This document shows, piece after piece, positions 1 through 7,158 of a DNA stretch of 64,000 bases. Location: NCBI RefSeq assembly GCF_027923545.1, contig NZ_BROH01000001.1, positions 248,001-312,000 of the forward strand, in the 5' to 3' direction. This DNA is from Sinisalibacter aestuarii (GTDB lineage Bacteria; Pseudomonadota; Alphaproteobacteria; Rhodobacterales; Rhodobacteraceae). Below the pieces are notes generated by a model. The model worked only from the letters and a program-made list of their open reading frames with translations, made no database searches and was not told where the DNA came from. Made by a program: the position numbers and the translations under genes. Each line of letters opens with the position of its first letter. The stretch's first letter is position 1.

Positions 1-108
1 CAATCGGTCAGCGGCGTTTCAACGCTGGCGCTCGGCTCGCTCATCACCTTCGTCTTCATCGTGATCGGCGGGGTGATCGGGATGAAGGCGATGGAAGCGC
101 TGGCCTGA
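1..108 (+). CDS. C-terminal fragment of an integral membrane protein (5' end outside window)
   Basis: An open frame enters from the left edge and stops at 106-108, giving the last 35 residues of a protein. The stretch GSLITFVFIVIGGVIG is a convincing final membrane helix and the tail MKAMEALA is short and probably cytoplasmic. It runs convergently into mrp and shares a bidirectional terminator with it. The family cannot be fixed from 35 residues. A YeeE/YedE-type sulfur-compound permease would suit both the neighbourhood and the tail, but that is only a guess from context. Confidence 0.5.
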   Translation, partial: QSVSGVSTLALGSLITFVFIVIGGVIGMKAMEALA

Positions 109-116
109 GATAACGA

Positions 117-150
117 AAAGGGCGCGAGTCCGCCTCGCGCCCTTTCTTCG
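117..150. terminator. bidirectional intrinsic terminator between the left-edge gene and mrp
   Basis: A perfect stem GGGCGCGAG / CTCGCGCCC (120-128 and 134-142) has a 5-nt loop, is preceded by AAA and followed by TTTCTT. It can therefore stop transcription from the plus-strand gene ending at 108 and from the minus-strand soe-mrp unit ending at 176. Confidence 0.8.
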
Positions 151-175
151 TTCCCGGTCTTGCCCCGATTTCGGA

Positions 176-1315
176 TCAATCCTCGTCGTCGTCCTCGGCC
201 ATGCCAAGGAGTGCGGCGACCTTCAGCGCCACCTTCTTGTAATGATCGGCATGTACGCCATTCGGATCGGCGATGATGCAGGGTTTGCCAGCATCGGAGG
301 TGACGCGGATGTCCATGTGCAGCGGGATCGCGCCGAGGAACATCACGCCGAGACGGTGCGCATCGGCCTCCGCGCCGCCATGACCGAAGATCTCGCTTTC
401 CTTGCCGCAATGCGGGCAGACGAAGGTCGACATGTTCTCGATGATGCCAAGGATCGGCACATCGACATCCTTGAACATCTTGAGGCCCTTGCGCGCATCG
501 ACCAGCGCAAGATCCTGCGGCGTCGAAACGATGACCGCGCCCGAGAGCGGGGTTTGCTGCGCCATGGTGAGCTGTGCGTCGCCGGTGCCCGGCGGCATAT
601 CGAGCACGAGGAAATCGAGCTCGCCCCAATCCACGTCGCGGGTCATCTGCATCAGAGCGGTCACCACCATCGGGCCGCGCCAGATCACCGGGCTTTCCTC
701 ATCCTGCAAAAAGCCCATCGACATGACCTTCATGCCGTATTTCTCGATCGGGATCACCCGGTCGCCCTTCATCGCCGGGCGGTCCTTGATGTCGAGCAGG
801 CGCGGGATCGAGGGGCCGTAGATATCGCCGTCGAGAAGGCCCACCTTGAAGCCCAGCGCGGCGAGCGTGGCCGCGAGGTTCACGGCGGTGGTGGACTTGC
901 CCACGCCACCCTTGCCCGAGGCCACCGCAACGATGTGCTTGATGCCGGGAATCGCTGCCTGCGCGGGCCGCATGTCAGGCCCGGGCACGCCGGGGTTTTT
1001 CGGGGCCGGTTTGCGCAGCTTCGGCGCTTCGGCGGCGGGCGCTGTCTCGGGCGCCACATCGGCCCCCTTCTCGCCGGTGAGCACCACGAGCAGGTTGGTG
1101 ATCTGCGGGATGTTCTCGCCCACCCGCTTCTCGATCTCTTCCTTGAGCGCCTTGAGGTCGCCCATGAAATCGCCCGGCACGTTCACCGACACCACGACCT
1201 TGTGGTCATTGATGGCAACGTCCTTCTCCGAGACGAGCCCCGCCTCGACAATATTGCCCTTCACGCCCTCAGCCGTCACCTTGGCGAGGTTCGCCATGAT
1301 CCGTGTGATCATCAT
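176..1315 (-). CDS. mrp: Mrp/ApbC-type P-loop ATPase, iron-sulfur cluster carrier
   Basis: This is a cytoplasmic P-loop ATPase of the Mrp/ApbC/NBP35 family, which carries and transfers Fe-S clusters. Residues 1-80 form an MIP18/DUF59-like domain. A proline-rich linker follows, then the deviant Walker A motif GKGGVGKST near residue 135. The C-terminal half has the family CxxC pair (VCPHCG), which binds the shared cluster. ATG 1315 is followed at once by ATG 1312, and a GGAGGA site lies about 9 nt upstream. It is 27 nt downstream of soeC in the same direction, so it is probably the last gene of the soe unit and could mature the many Fe-S subunits encoded nearby. It is chromosome-typical in length (379 aa). 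Confidence 0.9.
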   Translation of the reverse strand: MMITRIMANLAKVTAEGVKGNIVEAGLVSEKDVAINDHKVVVSVNVPGDFMGDLKALKEEIEKRVGENIPQITNLLVVLTGEKGADVAPETAPAAEAPKLRKPAPKNPGVPGPDMRPAQAAIPGIKHIVAVASGKGGVGKSTTAVNLAATLAALGFKVGLLDGDIYGPSIPRLLDIKDRPAMKGDRVIPIEKYGMKVMSMGFLQDEESPVIWRGPMVVTALMQMTRDVDWGELDFLVLDMPPGTGDAQLTMAQQTPLSGAVIVSTPQDLALVDARKGLKMFKDVDVPILGIIENMSTFVCPHCGKESEIFGHGGAEADAHRLGVMFLGAIPLHMDIRVTSDAGKPCIIADPNGVHADHYKKVALKVAALLGMAEDDDED

Positions 1316-1342
1316 TGTTCAAATTCCTCCCTGGGCGAAGCG

Positions 1343-2221
1343 TCAGCCGCGCGAATAATACAGCGACACCACGTGTTCCGCTTCCGCGAAGAAAAGCCAA
1401 CGCGACGTAAGGACGCCCGCGACATGAATGAGCAGCGCGGCAATCGCCATCGGCATGCTGACCGGCAGCAGCAGGAGCATCAGCACCGGCACCACGCCGA
1501 TCAGGACGGTCGAGATCATCCGCAGTTTCTGGCTGTGCTTGCGGCCAACGGTAAAGAACATCTCATCGAGGATGTAGTTGCGCGCCGTGTGGGCGCTTTC
1601 GAACATCCGCACCTTGCCGATGGAGCCAAGGCCAGTGGCGGTGCCCTTGTCGGAGCCGGTTTCGGCAAGGCGCTTGTCGCCCATCGTCCAATAGGCCCAT
1701 TGCAGCGCCAGCACGACGATCAGCAGCACACCCGCCACCTTCGCCTGCATCGACAGGAGCGCGCCGCCGGCAATGGCATAGGTGAGATAGAGCACCGGGG
1801 TGAGCGGCATATGCCAGCGCGGAATGGTCTTGAGCTGGGCGTAGATCATCGAGGTGGAAAACACCGTGATGAGCGCCAGCGCCGAACCGATGGGCCCGAG
1901 CCAGTTCAGGCTGTCGGAGGCGAAGAAAATCTGCGCAATCGCCATCGGTGCGAAGGTGAACAGCGCGATCACCGAAAGGATCCCCTCGCGCGAGAGCCAC
2001 GAGGTTTGCCACTGGCTGAACGCATAGATCGCGTTTTTCTTGTTGGCGAGGTGCAGGACCGACGACAAAAGGCCGCCCACCGACAGCGCATAGGCCATGA
2101 AGTAGACGCCAAAGGCCGCCATGCCGGTGAAGCTCGGAAAGCCGAGCCCCAGCCACATGAACAGACCGAAGCCAAGACCGGAGATCGAGGTAAAGACGAT
2201 AACGGAAGGTGCCGGGTGCAT
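1343..2221 (-). CDS. soeC: SoeC-like membrane anchor of sulfite-oxidising molybdoenzyme (DmsC family)
   Basis: This is the polytopic anchor subunit (292 aa, about eight hydrophobic segments) of the DmsC family. It takes electrons from the SoeB Fe-S protein to the quinone pool in the inner membrane. The first helix (SVIVFTSISGLGFGLFMWLG) starts directly after the initiator, as in DmsC anchors. Its ATG overlaps the soeB stop by one base (TGATG), so translation is coupled. It was identified from the soeA-soeB-soeC order, the hydrophobicity pattern and the sulfur-oxidation context. A DMSO or polysulfide reductase anchor is the main alternative, but the absence of a Tat signal on the partner subunits favours the cytoplasmic sulfite dehydrogenase. 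Confidence 0.8.
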   Translation of the reverse strand: MHPAPSVIVFTSISGLGFGLFMWLGLGFPSFTGMAAFGVYFMAYALSVGGLLSSVLHLANKKNAIYAFSQWQTSWLSREGILSVIALFTFAPMAIAQIFFASDSLNWLGPIGSALALITVFSTSMIYAQLKTIPRWHMPLTPVLYLTYAIAGGALLSMQAKVAGVLLIVVLALQWAYWTMGDKRLAETGSDKGTATGLGSIGKVRMFESAHTARNYILDEMFFTVGRKHSQKLRMISTVLIGVVPVLMLLLLPVSMPMAIAALLIHVAGVLTSRWLFFAEAEHVVSLYYSRG

Positions 2222-2964
2222 CAGAGTTTCTCCAGTGCCTTGTCAAGCCAGCCGAGGAAGCCCTTGGGCTCTTCGGCGACGGTTTCGAGCGCCTTGGGCG
2301 GCGTCTTGTCGAGCGTGTCTTTCGGACGCGGCGGCAGGTATTTGTTGACGGGTTTGGTGCCCTGTTCGGGCATCAGGTCCATCCCGCCGCGCTCGGCGAC
2401 GAGCTTCGACACGTCGCTTTCGGGATCGCCGAGATCGCCGAAGTGGCGCGCGCCGGCCGGGCAGGTGCGCACGCAGGCGGGCACCCGGTCTTCTTCCGGC
2501 AGGTTCTCGTTGTAGATCCGGTCCACACAGAGCGTGCACTTCTTCATCACGCCCGCGTCGCGGTCGAGCTCGCGCGCACCGTAGGGGCAGGACCAGGCGC
2601 AGAGGCCGCAGCCGATGCACCGGTCTTCGTTCACCAGCACGATACCGTCTTCGGCGCGCTTGTAGCTCGCGCCGGTGGGGCAGACGGTAACGCAGGGCGC
2701 GTCTTCGCAATGCAGGCACGATTTGGGGAAGTGCACCGCCTGCGCCGGGCCGCCATCCTTGGGCTCGATCTCGTAGTTGAACACGCGGTTCAGGAAGGTG
2801 CCTTCCGGGTCGGCGCCATAGGCGTCGATATCCGAGAGCGGTGCACCGTAGTTCTGGGTGTTCCAGCCCTTGCAGGCCGTCACGCAGCCATGACAGCCGA
2901 CGCAGGTGTCGAGGTCGATCACCAGGCCGAGCTTTTTCTTCGACTCAGAGGGAAGCTTGGTCAT
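2221..2964 (-). CDS. soeB: SoeB-like tetra-[4Fe-4S] electron-transfer subunit
   Basis: This is a 247-aa ferredoxin-like subunit of the DmsB/PsrB class. Four cysteine clusters are visible: CVGCHGCVTAC near residue 20, CLHCEDAPCVTVCPTGA near 90, CIGCGLCAWSCPYGA near 120, and a split fourth set (CTLCVDR, then CVRTCPAGA near 160). It would pass electrons from the molybdenum subunit to SoeC. There is no signal peptide or twin-arginine motif, so the complex faces the cytoplasm. It is coupled by one-base overlaps to soeA upstream and soeC downstream. Residues 200-247 form a charged, proline-rich tail. Confidence 0.87.
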   Translation of the reverse strand: MTKLPSESKKKLGLVIDLDTCVGCHGCVTACKGWNTQNYGAPLSDIDAYGADPEGTFLNRVFNYEIEPKDGGPAQAVHFPKSCLHCEDAPCVTVCPTGASYKRAEDGIVLVNEDRCIGCGLCAWSCPYGARELDRDAGVMKKCTLCVDRIYNENLPEEDRVPACVRTCPAGARHFGDLGDPESDVSKLVAERGGMDLMPEQGTKPVNKYLPPRPKDTLDKTPPKALETVAEEPKGFLGWLDKALEKL

Positions 2965-5792
2965 CAGATCTTCCTTGCAACTTTCTTCGGCCCCTTGCCG
3001 ACCGGCGATTTGATCGGCGGGAAAACGGGCTGGGCTTCGGCCGGTTTCGGATCGGCCTTTTCGATTTTCACCCGCAGGTCGAACCAGGCCGCCTGGCCGG
3101 TAACCGGATCGCTGTTGGACCAGCGCATCCCGTCGCCCTTCGGCGGCTGAAGCTCGTGGATGATGTGGTTGAGCAGGAAGCCTTCGGTGGCCTCCGGCGC
3201 CTTCTCGTCAAGCGCCCAGGCGCCCTTGCGCTTGCCGATGGCGTTCCAGGTCCAGATCGTGTGATCGTTCAGGCCCTCGTGCAGCGCGACCGGCACCACG
3301 ATGGAGCCGTGAACCGAGCTGATCCTTGCATAATCGCCATCCTCGAAGCCATGCTTCTGCCAGATCGCTTTCGGCAGATACATGTAGTTCTTGCCGGTGA
3401 TCTGGCGCAGCCAGGCGTTCTGCGTGCCCCAGGAGTGATACATCTGCATCGGCCGCTGGGTCAGCGCGTGAATGTTGTATTCCTCGATATCGACGTTGGT
3501 GTCCTCGAAGGGTTCATACCAGATCGGCAGCGGGTCCATCGTGCGCAGGATGCGCGCGCGCAGATGGTCGGGCGGCTGCTGCTCGCCATGACCCTCGGCG
3601 GCAAGCTGGAACTTGCGCAGCGGCTCGACATAGAGGTTGAAGGCGTAGAACAGCGGCGAGTCGTAAAGCCCGATCTCGACCGCCCAATCCTGATAGGCCT
3701 TGTTCCACGGCTTGTAGAACTGCCCCTCTTGCGGGATATGGCCGATCCAGAAGCCGCCATTGTCGATATAGGCCTGAATCTGGTTCGGGTTGGCCTCGCC
3801 ACGGCCCGACTTGTCGCCATCCTTGCCACGCCAGCCCGCAAGCGGACCCACGCCGGGGCGGCGTTCGTGGTTCTGGATGTAATCGGCGTAATCCGCCCAC
3901 TTCGCGTTGCCCTCGTCATCGGTGAAGCCCGGAAGCTTCATCTTGTTGGCGAGCTGGACCAGCACGGTCTGGAAATTACGCACGTCGCGGTCGGGCTCGA
4001 CCACCGGCCAACGGATGCTGTCGGCGGCGGCTTCGGCCTCGCAGATCGGCCGGTCGAGCAGCGAGATGCAATCGTGACGCTCAAGATAGGTGGTGTCGGG
4101 CAGGATCAGATCGGCATAGGCGACCGTCTCGGACGAATAGGCGTCGGAGTAGATGATATGCGGGATCACATATTCGCCGTTCTCGTCCTTGTCGGTGAGC
4201 ATCCGGATCACTTCCGAGGTGTTCATCGACGAGTTCCACGCCATGTTGGCCATGTAGAGGAACAGCGTGTCGATCTTGTAGGGATCGCCGGCATGGGCGT
4301 TGGAGATCACCATATGCATCAGCCCGTGGGCCGACATCGGGTTTTCCCAGGTGTAGGCCTTGTCGATCCGCTGGGCGGTGCCGTCTTCGTTCACAAGCAG
4401 GTGCTCCGGCCCCATCACGTAGCCCAGATGCGGGCCGTTCAGCGGCTTGCCGGGGGTGACGCCGGCATGGGGCTTGGGATGCGCCTCGGGCGGCTTCGGA
4501 TAGGGCGGCTTGAAGCGGAAGCCGCCGGGCACCTCGACCGAGCCGAGCAGGATCTGCAGCACGTGCAGGGCGCGGGCGGTCTGGAAGCCGTTGGAATGGG
4601 CGGAGATGCCGCGCATCGAGTGGAACGAGATCGGGCGGCCGATCATCTTCGAGTGCTTTTCGCCCTTCCAGTCGGTCCATTCCACATCGAGGCTGATCTC
4701 TTCCTCGAAGGCGACGCGGGCAAACTCGGCGGCGATATTCCGAATGCGCTGGGCGGTCAGGCCGCAGCGCTCGGCCACGGCTTCCGGCGTGTAGTCATCG
4801 GCCATGTATTTCTCGGCCATGAGCTGGAACACGGTGCGGTTGCCATCCTTGCTCGCGGCGAGGTTGGCGATGCTGCCGGGTTTGTCGAAGGCCACCAGCT
4901 TGCCGGTTTTCTGATCGACGATCTGCGGCTTGCCGTCCTGGTCGCGGATGAACAGGCCCTTCTCCGGCCCCTCGGCCTCGTTCACCAGGAAGCCCGCATT
5001 GGTGTAGCGGCGCAGGTAGTCGAGATCGACCTTCCCGGCGCGGAACAGCTCGTGAATGATCGACAGGATCAGGAGGCCGTCGGTGCCGGGGGTGATGCCC
5101 ACCCAATCGTCGGCCACCGCATTGTAGCCCGAACGGATCGGGTTGATGCCCATGACCTTGCCGCCATTGGCCTTCATCTTGCCGATGCCGATCTTGATCG
5201 GGTTGGAGTCATGATCCTCCGCCACGCCGAACAGCACGAACAGCTTGGTGCGGTCCCAGTCCGGCTGGCCGAATTCCCAGAACGCGCCGCCCATCGTGTA
5301 GATGCCGCCGGCGGCCATGTTGACCGAGCAGAAGCCGCCATGGGCCGCGTAGTTCGGCGTGCCGAAGCTCTGGCCCCAGAAGCTGGTGAAGCTCTGCGAC
5401 TGATCGCGGCCGGTAAAGAAGGCAAGCTTCCTGGGATCGGTCTGGCGGATCGGCTCAAGCCAGTCGGTGGCGATCTGAAGCGCCTCGTCCCAGGAGATTT
5501 CTTCAAACTCGCCGGAGCCGCGCGGGCCCACCCGCTTCAGCGGCGCGCGCAGGCGCGACGGCGCGTAATGGTTCATGATGCCCGAGGAACCCTTGCCGCA
5601 GAGCACGCCCTGGTTCACCGGGTGATCGCGGTTGCCCTCGATGTAGACGACCTGGTCGCCCTTCATGTGCACGTTGATGCCGCAGCGGCAGGCGCACATG
5701 TAGCACGTCGTCTTGCGGATCTCGTCCGAAACGGGCGGCGACGTTTCGATCTGGATGTTCTCGGGTCTTGTCATCGGGTCATATCTCGACAT
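2964..5792 (-). CDS. soeA: SoeA-like molybdopterin catalytic subunit, cytoplasmic sulfite dehydrogenase
   Basis: This is a large molybdopterin-guanine-dinucleotide oxidoreductase (about 942 aa) that in SoeABC oxidises cytoplasmic sulfite to sulfate. An N-terminal [4Fe-4S] site CYMCACRCG with a distal Cys in GVLCGKG lies in the first 70 residues, followed by the molybdopterin domains and a C-terminal dinucleotide-binding domain. No Tat leader is present, unlike periplasmic PsrA/PhsA. The frame stays open to a TTG at 5819. I prefer ATG 5792 (MSRYDPMTRP) or ATG 5774, because the TTG lies in an inverted repeat; none has a strong ribosome site. It is one-base coupled to soeB. Its product would consume the sulfite made by DsrAB. 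Confidence 0.85.
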   Translation of the reverse strand: MSRYDPMTRPENIQIETSPPVSDEIRKTTCYMCACRCGINVHMKGDQVVYIEGNRDHPVNQGVLCGKGSSGIMNHYAPSRLRAPLKRVGPRGSGEFEEISWDEALQIATDWLEPIRQTDPRKLAFFTGRDQSQSFTSFWGQSFGTPNYAAHGGFCSVNMAAGGIYTMGGAFWEFGQPDWDRTKLFVLFGVAEDHDSNPIKIGIGKMKANGGKVMGINPIRSGYNAVADDWVGITPGTDGLLILSIIHELFRAGKVDLDYLRRYTNAGFLVNEAEGPEKGLFIRDQDGKPQIVDQKTGKLVAFDKPGSIANLAASKDGNRTVFQLMAEKYMADDYTPEAVAERCGLTAQRIRNIAAEFARVAFEEEISLDVEWTDWKGEKHSKMIGRPISFHSMRGISAHSNGFQTARALHVLQILLGSVEVPGGFRFKPPYPKPPEAHPKPHAGVTPGKPLNGPHLGYVMGPEHLLVNEDGTAQRIDKAYTWENPMSAHGLMHMVISNAHAGDPYKIDTLFLYMANMAWNSSMNTSEVIRMLTDKDENGEYVIPHIIYSDAYSSETVAYADLILPDTTYLERHDCISLLDRPICEAEAAADSIRWPVVEPDRDVRNFQTVLVQLANKMKLPGFTDDEGNAKWADYADYIQNHERRPGVGPLAGWRGKDGDKSGRGEANPNQIQAYIDNGGFWIGHIPQEGQFYKPWNKAYQDWAVEIGLYDSPLFYAFNLYVEPLRKFQLAAEGHGEQQPPDHLRARILRTMDPLPIWYEPFEDTNVDIEEYNIHALTQRPMQMYHSWGTQNAWLRQITGKNYMYLPKAIWQKHGFEDGDYARISSVHGSIVVPVALHEGLNDHTIWTWNAIGKRKGAWALDEKAPEATEGFLLNHIIHELQPPKGDGMRWSNSDPVTGQAAWFDLRVKIEKADPKPAEAQPVFPPIKSPVGKGPKKVARKI

Positions 5793-5820
5793 TTGGATAT
5801 TTGAATGAACATCGCACAAA

Positions 5821-5837
5821 AATTGCGCGACGCAATT
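5821..5837. promoter_or_regulatory. perfect inverted repeat in the soeA leader (operator or attenuator)
   Basis: AATTGCG-CGA-CGCAATT is a perfect 7-bp dyad between the arsR-like stop (5854) and the soeA start. Read on the minus strand it is followed by TTTTTG and the stem can extend through a G-U pair. It could act as a weak terminator/attenuator in the soeA leader as well as an operator. Confidence 0.45.
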
Positions 5838-5853
5838 CTTTTCTGTTCGGAAA

Positions 5854-6195
5854 TTACGAGGAAAAGGCCATTTCCTTGAGCATGGCCGGGTCCGGCACGT
5901 AGATGCTCTGCAACGTTTCGATCACCTTGCGGGCCTCGGCGGATTCCAGCGAATAGTAGACCGATTGTGCCTCGCGCCGGGCCGTCACCAGTTTTTCGCC
6001 CCGCATGATGGCGAGCTGTTGCGACACCGTCGACTGGCCGAGGCCGGTTGCAACCTGCAACTGCTGAACCGACAATTCACCGTCGGCCAGATAGCACAGG
6101 ATGAGCAAGCGTTTCGGGTTCGACAGAACGCGCAACAATTCGCTTGCCGCATCGGCGATTTCGGCCCGGTTTTTCGGGGCCCAGTTTGGATCCAT
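5854..6195 (-). CDS. ArsR/SmtB-family repressor, SqrR/BigR/SoxR-like but with one cysteine
   Basis: This is a 113-aa winged-helix regulator. The helix-turn-helix lies at about residues 42-65 (LSVQQLQVATGLGQSTVSQQ) and the wing at 70-82. The best match is the persulfide-sensing ArsR group (SqrR, BigR, SoxR, sHdrR), whose first conserved cysteine corresponds to Cys34 in LLILCYL. The second sensing cysteine, expected after the last-helix tyrosine, is Val100 here (IYVPDP), and no other cysteine exists. A GGGAGGAG site precedes ATG 6195. It heads the soeABC-mrp unit and is divergent from dsrE2-tusA, so it probably controls both. The ligand is uncertain because the usual disulfide/tetrasulfide switch cannot form within one subunit. 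Confidence 0.8.
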   Translation of the reverse strand: MDPNWAPKNRAEIADAASELLRVLSNPKRLLILCYLADGELSVQQLQVATGLGQSTVSQQLAIMRGEKLVTARREAQSVYYSLESAEARKVIETLQSIYVPDPAMLKEMAFSS

Positions 6196-6328
6196 CAGCT
6201 CTCCTCCCGTCTCACACCCTTGCCAAGGCGCGATTCCCCTGAGTGCATGCAGAGTCTACTTGACTGGCGACCATTTTATATTCAACAATTTCGATACACA
6301 AATAATTACCGAAACGGGAGGGCTCGCT
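6196..6328. promoter_or_regulatory. divergent control region between the ArsR-type regulator and dsrE2
   Basis: This 133-nt gap is notably AT-rich from 6270 to 6310. On the minus strand a TATAAA (6275-6280) with TTTGTG 16 nt upstream is a possible promoter for the regulator-soe unit. On the plus strand TTGACT occurs at 6260-6265. A loose dyad around 6277-6298 (TATATTC / CGATACA) is a candidate ArsR-type operator. Assignments are by eye only. Confidence 0.4.
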
Positions 6329-6826
6329 GTGCTGGATGCTGGCGACAACACCAAGAAAATGACGCTCATCGTCACGAAGGGCACCCTCGATTGGGCCTAC
6401 CCGCCCTTCATCCTGGGTACCACTGCGGCGGCGATGGACGTTGAAGTCACTATGTTTTTCACCTTCTACGGGCTGCAGCTTCTGAAGAAGGACCTCGACC
6501 TGAAAGTCTCGACCCTTGGCAACCCTGCGATGCAGATGCCGATGGGCGGGATGCACATGTCCATGCCCAACATCATGCCGATGATTCCTGGTGTGGACCG
6601 CATGACGACCACGATGATGAAGAATCTCATCAAGAAGAAGGGCGTCGCCTCGATCGAGGATCTGCGGGAAGCCGCCGTTGAAATGGAGGTCAAGATCATC
6701 GCGTGCCAGATGACGCTCGACCTTTTCGAGATCGACCGCAACGATCTGATCGACGGCGTCGAAATCGGTGGCGCAGCCACCTGGTTGGAAGAGGCGACCG
6801 CCTCGGATATCAACCTGTATCTCTGA
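6329..6826 (+). CDS. dsrE2: DsrE2-type sulfurtransferase/sulfur carrier
   Basis: This is a protein of about 165 aa in the DsrE/DsrF-like (DrsE_2) family. In sulfur oxidisers these proteins work with TusA and DsrEFH to move sulfane sulfur in the cytoplasm. Family hallmarks are the start LIVTKGTLDWAYPPFIL, a methionine-rich middle (MQMPMGGMHMSMPNIMPMIPG), and a single cysteine in KIIACQMTL where the conserved active cysteine sits. I chose GTG 6329 because ACGGGAGGG lies about 8 nt upstream; ATG 6359 is the alternative. A hydrophobic N-terminal half suggests membrane association. tusA follows 37 nt downstream. The rhodanese that often precedes this pair is absent. Confidence 0.85.
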   Translation: MLDAGDNTKKMTLIVTKGTLDWAYPPFILGTTAAAMDVEVTMFFTFYGLQLLKKDLDLKVSTLGNPAMQMPMGGMHMSMPNIMPMIPGVDRMTTTMMKNLIKKKGVASIEDLREAAVEMEVKIIACQMTLDLFEIDRNDLIDGVEIGGAATWLEEATASDINLYL

Positions 6827-6863
6827 ACTGAAGACACGGACGCCAAAGGGAGGATAATACCAC

Positions 6864-7088
6864 ATGGCCGATCAAGTTCTCGACGCGAAGGGGCTCAACT
6901 GCCCGCTTCCGATCCTCAAAACCAAAAAAGCGATCAAGGGCATGACCCCGGGCCAGGTTCTCCAGGTCATGGCCACCGATCCCGGTTCGATCGCCGACAT
7001 GACCGCCTTCTGCAATCAGACCGGCAACGAGCTGATGAGCCAGTCGAACGAGGGCGACGTTTACACCTTCGAGATCAAGGTCGCCTGA
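6864..7088 (+). CDS. tusA: TusA sulfur-carrier protein
   Basis: This is a 74-aa TusA/SirA-like protein with the diagnostic active site NCPLPIL (Cys13), where the cysteine carries a persulfide. In sulfur-oxidising bacteria TusA hands sulfur to DsrEFH/DsrC or, in other lineages, to sHdr. It has a second cysteine near residue 50 (AFCNQTGN). A GGGAGG ribosome site precedes ATG 6864. It is co-transcribed with dsrE2 and the pair ends at a strong terminator, so the pair is a self-contained sulfur-transfer operon facing the regulator-soe unit. Length and fold signature are normal. Confidence 0.95.
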   Translation: MADQVLDAKGLNCPLPILKTKKAIKGMTPGQVLQVMATDPGSIADMTAFCNQTGNELMSQSNEGDVYTFEIKVA

Positions 7089-7110
7089 CTCTGATCCCTG
7101 CCGAACAGGA

Positions 7111-7146
7111 AGCCCCGCCGGAGAGATTCGGCGGGGCTTTTCTTTG
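7111..7146 (+). terminator. intrinsic terminator after tusA
   Basis: A perfect 10-bp stem AGCCCCGCCG / CGGCGGGGCT (7111-7120, 7129-7138) with an 8-nt loop is followed by TTTTCTTT. It lies between convergent tusA and the phosphoesterase gene. Confidence 0.9.
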
Positions 7147-7158
7147 TCCTGCGTCGCG

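Noticed and set aside
2841-5804. 987-codon plus-strand frame opposite soeA
   Set aside because: The same high-GC shadow effect; soeA has the full set of cofactor motifs and coupling with soeB.
5793-5819. TTG start nine codons upstream for soeA
   Set aside because: It lies at the foot of an inverted repeat, has no ribosome site, and ATG codons follow at 5792 and 5774.
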